Assembly: GCF_910589235.1 (NCBI RefSeq)
Contig: NC_060978.1
Coordinates: 1,671,587-1,735,586, forward strand
DNA from: Vespa crabro
Lineage: Eukaryota > Arthropoda > Insecta > Hymenoptera > Vespidae
Direction: 5' to 3'
DNA length: 64,000 nucleotides
Both the position numbers and the translations under genes were made by a program. This document shows, one piece after another, positions 12,788 to 26,822 of the stretch; position 1 is the stretch's first letter; each line of letters opens with the position of its first letter. A model generated the notes under the pieces. That model saw only the letters and a list, made by a program, of their open reading frames with translations. It had not been told where the DNA came from and made no database searches.

Positions 12788-13575
12788 TTTTTTTTTTTCT
12801 TTTCTTTTATATTAGTAATAATAACAAATTAAACTTCTTACGATCACATGAAACTAAGCATGCTATATGTTGCTTGTTGATAAATTACAATTGTTATAAA
12901 TGTAAAATCTGTTAGATACTGTATAAAATTTTATCAATTTACAAGAATAATAAATTAGAAATGAAATTTTTGCTATCGAAATATTATTCTTTTTCTTTTT
13001 ATAACTTTTTTTTTTCTTTTTTTTTTTTTTTTATATAAGTAATTTGACAGATGAACTTTAATTTACACAACAGAATTTTATATTATTTATGTATGTTGGC
13101 GGAATTAATTCTGCTTCAAATTCAATGTTGAAATCTTTCTTAGAAATTAGCTGCAAAAAAAAAATTGGTAAACACATAAATAATAAATAATATTAATTCT
13201 AGAAATAATTATCTTTTGTGCTAAAATAGGAAAAATGTTGTAGCAATAATTGTTTCTATAAGTAGATTTTTTTCCATTAAGTGCATTATGCACTACTAAA
13301 AATGGCAGTAATTTTAAATAACAAACATGTATCTAAACTATTTAAAAAATTAAGCTGTGCTTGACATTGATTAAGTATGATGTTAAATTTCTCTTAAAAA
13401 ATATTTTGAACGTATCTATATATAGATAATAGTATAGTGTAAATTATAATGATTATAATTTGTTCACAGCTTTTTATCAATGCTTTTTCTTTCTTTGATT
13501 GGAGGATTTATTTAATAAAACCTCTGTTTTATTTGTTTGATAGTCTATCAAAGTATTGTGATGTATATGTAATTA

Positions 13576-14018
13576 TTAAGCTACCAGCCCTGCATCTTTT
13601 GCCATACTATAAAATGCACTGGATGAATTTCGAAGTAGCACCTCGGGAGAATCATATTCAATAATGAGTCCTTTATCTAGTAGAATAACTCTGTAAAATA
13701 TATCATTTATAAATTATTCATATACAAAATAATATATAACAAATAAGAACATAATACATACTTATCAGAGTCAAGAATTGTATTAAGCCTATGTGCTATT
13801 GTTAAAACTGTGCAATCCTTAAAATCTTCCCTAATTGTTCTTTGAATTAAATCATCAGTTTCTAAATCAACTGCAGCTGTTGCTTCATCTAATACGAGAA
13901 CTTTGGTTTTACGAAGAAGGGCTCGTGCTAAACATATCAATTGTCGTTGGCCCACACTGAGATTATCACCTCCTTCAGATACTTCATGAAGCAAACCATT
14001 GAATAAATCTAAAATGAA

Positions 14019-14051
<33 letters not shown>

Positions 14052-14720
14052 TGTTACACGGTTATGTATTAAATTTTTTCTATATGCAAAAATTTATAAA
14101 AATTTATTTTGTTAGTACTTTGAACAAAAGATTTAAGATGAGCGCGCTCCAATGCTCTCCATACTTCATCATCTGTATGTTGATCGAAAGGATCTAAATT
14201 CATTCTTAAAGTTCCCGAAAATAATACTGGATCTTGTGGTATTATTGTTAATTTAGTTCTAAGATCATGAAGACCTAAAGTAGCAATATCAATACCATCA
14301 ATAATGATTTTGCCACTTGCTGCTTCAAGTATTCTAAATAAAGATAATGTTAAGGAAGATTTGCCAGCACCAGTTCTACCAACAATGCCGACTTTTTCTC
14401 CTCCCTTAACAGAAAATGTTAAACCATGGAGAATAAGATCTAATCCTTCTCTATAACGGACTTTGTAATCCTTAAATTCAACATAACCTTCTGCAGGCCA
14501 TTCTTTTGGAGGAACATTCTCAGGATTTACCCAAGGTGCTTCTTGAGGAGTTTCGCCATATTCTTTTATTCTCTCTACTGCTACAATATTTGTTTCTACA
14601 TCAGAAGTCATACGTACAAGCCAATTTAAAGTTTGTGTAATCTGAAAAGATATATATATATAATTTGATTTTATCATATTATTTTTATAACATAACTTAA
14701 TACGTGATAATTGTAAAAAA

Positions 14721-14756
<36 letters not shown>

Positions 14757-17270
14757 GCGACAATATTTTTGATATAAAAATAATTTTACCTGTAAAGCAT
14801 AACTGACAGATAATCCAACGATACCGGCACTAATAGTATTTCTTCCTAATACAACAAATAATGCAGCAAAGAATATAATTAAATTTCCAACCATCTCCAA
14901 CCGTATTGCAAGCCATCTATAATATTTGTATTATATATTGAATATATTATTACAATTATGTTATTTTTAATTAAAAACTTAGTACACATTAAATATATAT
15001 ATATATATATATACCTATTTGCAATTATACCAGGATAATAACAAACTTGATTAAAATCTACTTTGCTTTCTGATTCATGTATAAATCTATCCTGGACACC
15101 AAATGCTCTAATTGTTTGAGCTCCTGAAAATTTAAGTATATGTCTATATGTATTAATTTTCATTTTCATTATCATTATTTTCTTTTTTTTTTTTTTTTAT
15201 AAAGAATATATATGTAGTAGAAAACATCTGCATACCAGTTACAGATTCACTAAAATGTGAATATATAGGAGATCTTGATATAGATTCCAAACGTTTCAAT
15301 TGTCGCGAAGTAGCGACATAGAAGCGCTGTATGAAGTAATAAATTAGTCCTATTGGTATGATCACAGAAACAAATTCTGGAGTACTGAAGCTGATAACGA
15401 ACAGAGTTGCTATTACCTGTAATAGGAATATATATTTTAAAATAATTAAATTAAATTTATATATTTTGTTTCTATAAAAATAAAAATAAAATATTTATTA
15501 TTATGTGAGATATAATCAGCTATTGATCATAAAATATTATATATAAAAGCAACAAATTTAAATTATAATATATTATGTATATTATGGGGATAATTTATGA
15601 TATTCGAAGCAAAAAAAAAATAATTTCACATAAGAAAGATAGAAATATCACACATGCACAATCTGATAAAATAAAACACCCATGTCTTTCGAGACACCCA
15701 TAACATGGCAGAACACGATTGATAAATATATGCCATAGGTCCACCAATATGTACCTTAAACACAATTATTATTCTTTTTACACGCACTCACATACATACA
15801 TAAATATATATGTGTTATTACACATATAACATATATACATATACATATACATAAACATATACATATATATATATGTATACAAATTCAAAATTGTGCCCTG
15901 TCATTCATCGTACATCACAGGAACACATCTAGCATGTTTAATTTTTTATAATACATAGAATTCACACAATAAGCATTTATAAAACGGACACAATTATACT
16001 TGTTTAATTTTTATAAAGAATAAATATGCATATAAAACTACTGCATAAATAAATATCCATATAAAACTACGATTCATAAAATGCAAAATACAATTAATAA
16101 CTTAATAGTATATAAATTTCATTATTCACATTTTTATATTATCGAAAGTAATTATAATAATTGTATAAAATATATATCTTGTTAGAATCCAAATACCTGT
16201 ATATATGTACTAGTGCTTTCAAATAAAAATATAATAAATAATATACAAATATTGAATTTCTATTTAAAGATAGTGAAGTAAACTCTGTGAGTCCCTGTTC
16301 AAGAAAATCTATATAAAAATAATATGAAACATTCAAGAAGTTAATTTTTTGGATTCAGATCTCTTCCAAAAATTACCTCGAAAAGACAATAGATGCTATC
16401 AGAAATTTGTGGGGGAAGAGATGTATCCAGTACGTCGACATCTTTAGCAAACCTGGAGATAATACGACCAGTAGGTGTTGTATCAAAGAAGGTCAATGGA
16501 GCACGCATCACAGCACGCAGCATCATTATGTGCATCTGGCGAGCAGCCAGCCAGCAACCCAGCTGAGGTGCCAAATCGCAGAAAAAACTCGCCATCGCTA
16601 CAACATCAGACATTGATAGCTTTCATTGTAACCATATTGTAGATGGTCAACGATTTTAAGGATCCAATGCTATATTACATAAACATAAGATTTTTAAAAA
16701 ATCACAGGTTTATATTATTTTCAATGAATAGAATTTTATCAATTGTAATCATTGGATAATATTAATAAATTTTTATAACAATATCTTGGAACACAATATT
16801 TTTGAAAATTTTATAAGCCACATTATAAATAATGAATATGCAAACAATGATTTGACATAAAATAAATATTCTTTTCTTTATAACTTCTCAAACTGATATT
16901 TGATTTATTTAATTCTTGTTCGTCTCATGTTATGCGAGGGGGTGAAGTTTGCTGTGACATGCAAAGTATAATGAAAATATTTTTCAAGAACAGATTAACA
17001 TATGCACAGATAATTCCAATTTTATGAATTTATATTTTATGAACGACAGCATTACATTTTTTTTTTTTTAAATAATATAATATTTAAAAAATCTTTCCTT
17101 TTTTTTTTTTAATTTAACATTATTAAAATTTTCAAAAAGAAAAATGAATTGTTAAGAATAAAGAATATTTTCATTACATTGTCTTTATGGGAAATATAAC
17201 TTTTCACAATATGAAAGAGAGATTGGAACAAATCAATTCATAAAAATGGGAACTACCTTTACTGAATTTG

Positions 17271-17317
<47 letters not shown>

Positions 17318-20300
17318 AAACAAACAAACAAACAAACAAAAACATTTCTAAAAGACAGTAAAAACAGTGCAAGCAAATATACAGTATTAAAAATATAACA
17401 AGCACAAGCATTACTACCTTTAAATAAATACATTACATGTATAATTGTGTCCATTACCTTAATTGCTAAAAAAATTACACATTTAAAATACAATAAATTA
17501 TTTTTTTTTTTTTAAATATATTGGCACATACAGTCAGTTCAAGATGTGTCCCATGATATATTTACAAATGAAATATGAATATGAATTTGATTTTAATTAG
17601 ACAGTTTTATAATATTTGAATATTTTATGATATTACATGCATTTTATATATATATAATCATAATCATATATGATATCTTATATTTTATATGTACGTACAG
17701 TAATAGTATTAAATAATTATTTCATTTAAGTAATATTCATAACAAAATATATTTTCAATCATTAATACCAAATAAATATGAAATTGTTATGTATATTATT
17801 ATAATGAATCTATAAATATTACATCCCCCCCCCAAAAAAAATATATATATATATGAATGTGAGAAGTATTCATTTAATTGATTTGTCCTAATGTAGAATC
17901 TAATAAAAAAGCCATTATTCCTTCAATGAAACTGACATCTTTAGTATATTAAAAATAATATCAAATTATCAACAAGTTCCATACTGTTTTTCCATAAATA
18001 GTTATAAAATATATTTATAAATAAATATTACTAATTTTATAAAACGATAATTCGGAAGTATTGAAAATATTCGTAAATAGACATACATACGACATATACG
18101 CGCGCGTTAATTAAATAGTAAATTATATTACTATAATTTGAAAATGTACTATATATGGACTTTATATATATATATATATTTAGTAATTTTTTATATGATA
18201 ATATAGAAGTAACTTTTTATGCGCCCTTATACATATTAACATATAAAGCATTACGTTTCGAAATTATTTGGAATAATTGAATGTATTTTTGCAAAAAACT
18301 TTGCTAAACATGTATTTCAACTGTACAGGACAACTAATAAATTTTATCTAACATGTACCCTATAAATATATATTTTTTAAATATATAATTAACAAGTAGT
18401 TAACTCGTACATTTATGATATACTTATGTGGTATACAAAATATATATATATATATATGTATTATTATATAATTTTTGATATTATCTATTTTATAATATCA
18501 AAAATAATCAAGTTATTTTTATTCAAATAAATAAGAATTTAATTTTGTTTTTTTTTAGATATGAACAAATAGTATTATTAAATGACTATGTATTATGAAC
18601 AAATATAGTTTTATTATAATCTAGTTATACTGAATATTATGCAATCTATATAAATATTATTTGTTTCTTTAATATAAAAAGAAAAACTCATAGAACCAAA
18701 CATCAATAATCAACATGCAATATGATATAAATTCATTGGCCTAATTTTAAAATATATTTTAGAATTATTTTTCTGTAATTTAAAGCTGATGATGATGTTT
18801 GTAATAATTAATTTGAACAATTGAACTCAGAAGTTGTCACTGAGTGATTTTAATAAAATTAAATACACGAAGTGTAATAAAAGATATTTAAAACATTAGA
18901 AATAATCGATTTCCATACAAGCAATTTAAAGTAAAATAATAGCAATAAGAATACCAGTACACTTTATAGACATTATACTTAAGCTGAAGTCAAATTTCAA
19001 GAATTGATTTTGAAATTAAATATTTGTAAACTTTGATAAAAAATGATAAGTCATGGAAAACATGTACCTCAATTAGCACATTAAGATCAACAATTCAAGC
19101 AATTGCTTATAACAAGTCAACAACATAATATTGACTGATTAGAAATTTTCATTTGTAATAATTTTTTAAGAATCAATATTTGTTAAACGTTGTAATTTCA
19201 ACGTGAAAAATATCATACCCGAAAGAGACAAGAGATCCAAGAATGCAGTATGGCTGGTAGAATATTGTCAACAACATCGGTGTCTTTACCGAGTCGACTA
19301 AGAATGCGACCAGTTGGCGTTTGATCAAAGAACGACATCGGGTTGTGAAGAACATGGCACATTGTTTTCTGGAAGAGACACGTGGAAGCGATTACCATCC
19401 CCTTTGCCGCGAAAAACGCCGTTCCAAGTACTGTCAGGCCTACAATGATTGGTGACAACTTTGGTAGACATTAAATTGACAATTATATTAACATTTACGT
19501 CATTTCATAATCAATTTGATGGCATAAAAAATGAACAACAGTTTTGATTATAGCGTATCACCTGCCCAGTATAATGTGTAAGTTTCTGATTGCAATCACA
19601 CATGAATAGAGGTGCATTACAAATGAAAAGAAAACAAATTGTATTATGCAAAGTTATAGTAAAAGCAATAAATAAATTATATAGCGATTGAACAAAGCAG
19701 AAGAAACTAAATATTACTCTATCAAAAGTTAAAAGCTACATAATTTGTTACTACATATTCTTTTTACTATTAGTCCATTACATCTATAACAGAACAGCTA
19801 TTAATGAAAAACCACAAAGAACTTAAGATGTCAGTTTTCCTACATTTTGCTTTCATAAATTAATTACATTTGTACCCATTGGTGGACCATTATTCTTAGT
19901 AGTGATATTTTAAGCAACATAGGTGTGTAATTTTTACAAAATAAAAAGAACTCTATCTATTCTGTGAGATTAATTTGAAATCTCACATACCGACGCTAGA
20001 CAAAATAACCAGGCCCTAATATTTGGTGGCAGAACGTTGTCTATTACATCAACGTCCTTTCCAAAACGATTTAATATTCTGCCAGATGGAGTAGTATCAA
20101 AGAATCCGACAGGCGATCGCAGTGTGGCAAATAACAATTCTGAATGCAGCAATTTACTGCTCCTTAAACAGCCAATAACCAACGCCAGCTGTGCAAGCAT
20201 CACAAAAGTCGCTGAAATTTAATTGTAACTTATTGCAACAAATGAATTGTAGTATGAAATAAATGCAATTATTATCGCGTATTAAAAGTTCTTAATATAA

Positions 20301-23300
20301 TTTTTTTTTTTTATATAATATAATTATTTAAATAATTTCAATTACAAGTATACCAATTATGAAAGTATTATCGCAGAATGTAGAAATATCTGTACGATTT
20401 TTGTCATAAAATGAAAACAGAAGCCTTTATGTACACATTTAATTTTTCGAATATTAAAAGTTTAAGCACCATGTTTGTTAATAATTTGTAAAGTCCAACA
20501 TAAGTCTGTGCAACAAATTGTTGATATTATTGATAATAATATTTCAGTTGCAAAATAATTCCAAAATTAACTACAAAAACATAGTTTCTAACTAAAAAGA
20601 ACACAGAAATATAGATTTCCATAATTTGGTATATACATCCATCTTTACTTATGCAAGAATATTTTATATTTTTTTTAATATACAAATAGATGAAATTTGT
20701 TATTCAGCTACTTCATGCTCATATTTAATATTTAATATTAAGCTTCAAACATATATTCTATAAACATCTAAATTTTAATTTAAATTTCTCTATTCTATGT
20801 TATAAGAAATCGAAAATATTTTAAGTAAAAGATATAAAAGAAGATACATGCAAAAATAGATTTAGTTAATAGATATCAATAATAACATATTTGTGTTCAA
20901 ACATATGCTACTAGAAAGCAGAAGTTTTATAATATAAGTATTATAAGAATGCTTTATTGACACAGCAAACCACACTCGCACTACCACTTAGAACTTAACA
21001 TCTGATTAACATATATTTTCGAATAATGTGTGGCAATACGTTTTTAGAAATAATTTTGGAATAATTAAGAAATAAAACCCTCTGTTATAAAAAGAGAAAT
21101 ATAATTTAATATAGTAATGACAAAATAAATTTTTTCAGAATGCATAACTTTCGTATTAGGTTGATATGGACATAAATATCCCCATAAAAATATGTAAAGG
21201 TACATGCCCTTTTTGTACAATAACACAATTATAAAACAGCACGAGTCAAAGTTATGATTTGTTAGCGGCACAAATAAATAATCGGCTTCTGTATTTATAT
21301 TAATAATATATACGATAACACAACATAAAAATGCTTACCTGAATAAAATATACTTCCATGAAAATACTCAAATCTTACAGGAAATAAACGAAATCTTATC
21401 TGTCAACTTTATAAAATAAAATATGGAGTTAATATAATTTTTGTAACATACCTTGTCCAAGACCAAGAGCTCCATATACTCCAAGATACATGTCTCGTTT
21501 TGCTTCATCATTTATGGATTTACCATCCGCAGAAGTCATATTATCATTTGACCATGCACTCAGCCAAATATTTGATCCAATACTGAATGATTGGAAAACA
21601 GCATTCATAACTATTGTAGATATAGATAGGAACCATCCAATAGATTTTAAATAGTGAGAATACACTTTCCATTTTACCTAATTTAGAAATGGATCTTCAA
21701 TTTTCGAATATCAAAGTATTTTTATTTATAATATATATATATATATATATATAATGATTCATTCTCTTACACTGCCAGTTTCAGCCTTCTCTACTTCAAT
21801 TAATTTTTCACCTATCTTTGGCTGTAATACACCTTTTTCCTTTATACTATTTCCAGTTAGATAGTTTCCAGACTGTTGACTTTCTGTAGAATATTGCCTA
21901 TGCAGATGATAAAATATGTTTATATAAATATAACTTTTATTTAATATTTATCTTACCTTTTCAAAGAACCATTTAATGATCTTCTATCAGTTATAGAGCC
22001 TGATTCACTTTGACTTTCTGAAATTCTTGACCTAGCACGTGTTAATTTTTCTTGTAATTCTTGTGTACCCATTTTTGATTCCAATTGCTGCTTAATTTCA
22101 TGTAAATCTGGATCCGAACCATCATCAGTGTGCACTGTTTCAAATTTGTCAGGTCGATTTTACAATAATTAATATATTTTAACATTGATTAATATTAAAA
22201 CGATAAAGGCATAACCAGAAGAAGCTAATTTAGGGTCAATTTATACTATATTTTAGTATTAGGTTAATTAATATTGCTACATACTCAATAAAATATTATT
22301 TTTTTAATAAAGGATTTGAAACACTGCTAGGTATAAGTATTATTAATTAAAGTATTTGAAAAATTTTTCATGCATTTTTTTTTACGATGATGTTATAATA
22401 ATACTATAATATATGCTGCAATCATGGATTTAATTTACACTCTTTAACAAATCAATTAGTGAATCTAAGCTACTACTCATGTGTAAAATACTTTTGCTTT
22501 TAATAAATAAATATTAAAGCCGAGTGCAACATAATATTTTAAGAATAGCATAAATAGAAATAGAAAAAAATTCGTAATTACTTTTTCACTAACTTACGAT
22601 TTCCAACTAAGACCCATGGAAAAATATAATTTTATATTAATGACCTATTTAAGCCATTAAAAATTATACGGAAATTGATGCATACCTTCTTGTAAATGTT
22701 GCATTAGAAATTCAGCAAATGCACCCCTTTTGTCCATAAGCTGTTTGTAAGTTCCACTTTCTGTTATTTCACCATCTTTAAGAACAAAGATATTGTCAAC
22801 CTCAGGTAGATAGACAATGTCATGTGTAATGTGTACCCTTGTCTTTTTCTTTAACAGACCACTAGGGCCTACCACATTTTCAAAAATATGTTTTCCCACA
22901 TGAGCATCTACAGCACTTAAAGGATCATCCAAGAAATATATATCTGATTCATTATATACTGCTCTGGCTAAAGCAACTCTTTGTTTTTGACCTCCAGATA
23001 AGTTTATACCCTTTTCACCAATTTCTGTTTGATCTCCTGCAGGTAACATTTGAAGATCTGGACCTAACATACATGCATCTATAACTCGATTATATAAAGC
23101 TTTGTTTAAAGGTTTTCCGAACAAAACGTTATCTTGCAAAGTTGCATTTTGTATCCAGGCTTGTTGAGAAACATATGCAATAGAACCCTATCAATATACA
23201 TAATAAGTAAAAAAAAAATTTGAAATATTAAAATTACATTATTTAACAAAGTAATTTAAATACTTACTTTTGTATTAACACGACCATTTAATTTTTCCAT

Positions 23301-26300
23301 TTCCCCAAGAAAAGCTGATATTAAAGAACTCTTTCCAGATCCAACTGATCCAACTACTGCTACTAACTGGCCTTGTTCTATATTCATATTGATATTTTTT
23401 AAGATTGGTTTATCACTACTTTCCATATCCCAAGCAAAACTGCCATTCTCAATAATTAATGGATGTACTAAAAAGTAAAATCAAAATCATATTTCTCACA
23501 TACGAAATAAATGATATAATATTTTACAATTGACCTACATTCAGATTGATCATGATGTACATTATTAGGATCAAGTTCCTCTGTGTTCATGAAATTGTTG
23601 ATACGTTTAATGGAAACATAAGCCTAAAAAAACATAATATTAAAATTATAGTATTAATTAGTTATATTTAAAATAATAACTTTAATTTTTGTTATGTTGT
23701 AAATTCATTTTGGCATTACCTGAACTATATTACCTATCATCATTGGTAACATAGAAAGAGGAAATCGTAAAATATTGAATAAACTAAGTGAAACAAATGC
23801 AGTCTCACTATCCAAGACATTATTTTTGTCTATAAGTACATAAGTAGCGAAGGATACCAATGAAACCTGAAAATTTATTTTACATTAATGCCCTTTCATT
23901 TGAAGAAAAAAAAAAAAAAAAAAAAAAAAATTCAATAAAACTTAATAAGTTGTTTATTGTAGAATATAAAATATCATAATTAACATACCAAAAATGGCGC
24001 ACAAGACCAAATAAAACTTGTTCCTGCGTTTAGATATGCTGCTTCTTTTAATACTTGTATTTCTTTCCTTCTAATGCGTAGTATTTGTTCTTCAAAAGAT
24101 GGTTCCCAAGCATATAATTTTAATACTTTTATTCCATTAAGAACTTCATTCATTAATTTAACTCTCTCATCTTTGTCTTTCATTTGCCGAATTTGTAATG
24201 TTTTTACTTTATTTGCAATTAACGCATTTATAGGAATAAGAACAATCATAACAGCTAATCCAGCAAGTACAGCTGGACCTAATTTCTCCCATAAAAAGGT
24301 TAGTGCTAAAATAATTTGTAATGGCGCAGACCAAATCATATTTATGTATGCTGTCAAATCCATAAACCTTTGTGCATCAACGGACATTAAATTTACTATT
24401 TCACCTAGTGTTGATTCTTTTCTGGCAGAATTTGACATTCTCAATGCTTTTCTATAAATTGCTGTTATCAGTGCAGTTCGTATACGTAATCCAACTAAAA
24501 ACATGCGATGAAAGTACTGTGATAATACTAGAGTTTGAAGTGTAGCTGTAATTAAGAGTAAAATTGCATAAAAATAGCCCTTCCACAATGGTTCGCCACC
24601 GCTTACAAATCTAATAAGTAATCTGTAAAAAAGAAAACAAAAATAAATATCATGTAGAAGCATTCATAAATAATTAATTAGAAGATTTTAATTATGTTGT
24701 ACTTACTTTAATAATTGTGGGCTAATAAAAGTCATAATATCTTGTATAAGTTTAAGTACTGCACCAAATAAAAAAGTGGCACCAAAAGCTTTACAAAGTG
24801 CTGGTAAAATAGAAGAAACTTTTTTCTTACGATCATTATCAAAATCAACTTGACCAGATGATTTTCTAAATGATGCTTTTGCATTTTGTACACTAAAAAG
24901 AAAATCCTATTTCAAGTTCTTTTTAAAGACTATCAAAACATGTATTATTACAAAGCTTACCTAAAGTAAGACCAAAATAGCCTTGTTAGCCAAATAAATA
25001 AATAATTTATTATTGAATTACATGTGCTTACCTATATTTTATTGTATGTATCATCATTTAATATACACATGTATTACATACACAACTAAACATACCAAAA
25101 TACGAAAAAAGAAAAAAAAATTTTTTTCAAAAAATAGTAAAACTTACTTATCTCCTTTTTTTGAAGTTTTACTCCAATGCCTATCAAATTTTGGAACAAT
25201 TTCAGAAGCTGTATCTTCAGGATTCATAAACCATAAATCTGTAGATTCCAAAGGCTTTTTAAAACCTTTCCATGCCAGAGCATCAAACCACGCAAAAGAA
25301 AGTCTTGATGGAAAAGATGAATTTTGTTCTGGACACGGTCTTTCCATCTATTTATTAATAACATCCATATTTATATGCTTTTATCTTGAAAGTATTGTCA
25401 TATTTTATTGTTTTATAAATTCTTTCAGAAATTCAAATCTTACCAATGGATATTCCGAATATTTAGGCTCTGCATCAACAATGAAATTTAATAGGAACAT
25501 TGATATTACTAAACTGTAATAGATCATATATGATACAAACAGGTACGTTGGTTTCTAAAAACAATATTTTATTTTATCTATACTTTTATAAACTTATAAA
25601 AAAGAAAGAGAAAAAAAGAAAAAATAATGAAAGAAAACCTACTTCATTTGAATTTTGCCTTAATAAAGTTCTGAATTGCACAATTCCGCATAATACAAGC
25701 AAAAACCAAAACAAAAATAGTAGTCCTGATGTACGCATTCCATACTTTTTATTATAGAATAGTAAAATTCCTGCTAGGATCTGAAATAAAAATATAATTG
25801 AATTATTGAAAATATTATACTTGGAATTTCTGTTTGAGTATTACTCATCTTTAAACTTTTTTAAGATAATAAAATCAAAAAAAAAAAAAAAAAAAATGTA
25901 AAGAATAAAATATATAAAATAGAATATTTTTCAAATAGATATATAAAGGCATTTAAAATAATATACTTACAAAAGTAATGATCTTTACAAAGGGGGTATA
26001 GTAATCTACATTGTATACAGCCTCATAATAACTTTTGTATACAGCTCTTCCTAAATCAACAATGGTAAGTACAATTAATATTGTTGTAAGTACTTGCTTA
26101 GAAATATATAACCATGTGTATGGAATATTTTTTCTTCTACTATTCAACATATAATAAGCTTCCATAACAGAAAAAGACCAAAGAAACACACATGGTACCC
26201 ATATTAATACAGTTTTTTGAAAGCATTCTGTCAGATCTGGATCATCTGTGTTCCATGATAAATCAGTATCCTAAAATAATAATTAACTTTAATTTGTAAT

Positions 26301-26770
26301 TTTTTTGTTTAATATAACATAAAAAATATATATTCAAAATTCTTTTAATATAATAGTATTATCAGAATGAGTAAAAATTTCATTTAAATTTTACATTTAA
26401 AATTTGCAATTTATCTCAAAATAATTTAAGGATAAATTTAAATAGATTATACGATTTATAATTGCTTGGTAACAAAATCAAAGGGATAAAAAAATGACAT
26501 TGAAAACAAAAATTATATAATCGTTCTATGATTAATCAAAAATTAGTTCTTACCATATAAGATCGTATTTAAAAACAAAGATAAAATGTAATGTATTTTA
26601 TATCACTTTTTTACACATGCAATTTTAATCTTACACGCTCAAAATAAATGTTGAAAATGTTGATTATATTTATTATCTCATTTAATTAATATAAATATAT
26701 AATTAAACCGCTCGTATTTGTCAGTCTATCGCGAAACAAAACTATTGTTTTAGAAGACAATGAATATACA

Positions 26771-26822
<52 letters not shown>

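Larger units (their letters stand above)
8985..13575. other. Convergent intergenic region / 3' UTRs, no gene seen
   Basis: CLPTM1 (plus) and the ABCC transporter (minus) converge here. The first several hundred bases are probably CLPTM1 3' UTR, with a polyadenylation signal AATAAA at 9319-9324. The side next to 13575 should hold the transporter 3' UTR. The rest is AT-rich with (TA)n/(CATA)n at 10271-10338, a GT run near 11020-11044, an ATC/ATT run near 11249-11290 and a long (AT)n at 12724-12785. Open frames here are short and biased by poly-A or AT content, and I recognise none of them. Confidence 0.55.

Noticed and set aside
16600..19210. Search for a fourth MRP alternative exon in the 2.6 kb intron
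   Set aside because: I scanned for the FFD/TPTGRI coupling-loop signature on the minus strand and found no further copy, intact or decayed.
21338..21372. Possible 35-nt exon (minus) between the constitutive exon and alternative exon A
   Set aside because: It is bounded by AG and GTAAGC, but inclusion would break the conserved phase-1 joint and no MRP homology is present.
24074..24457. 127-codon plus-strand open frame
   Set aside because: It is the antisense shadow of a large MRP exon with strong codon and motif support on the minus strand.
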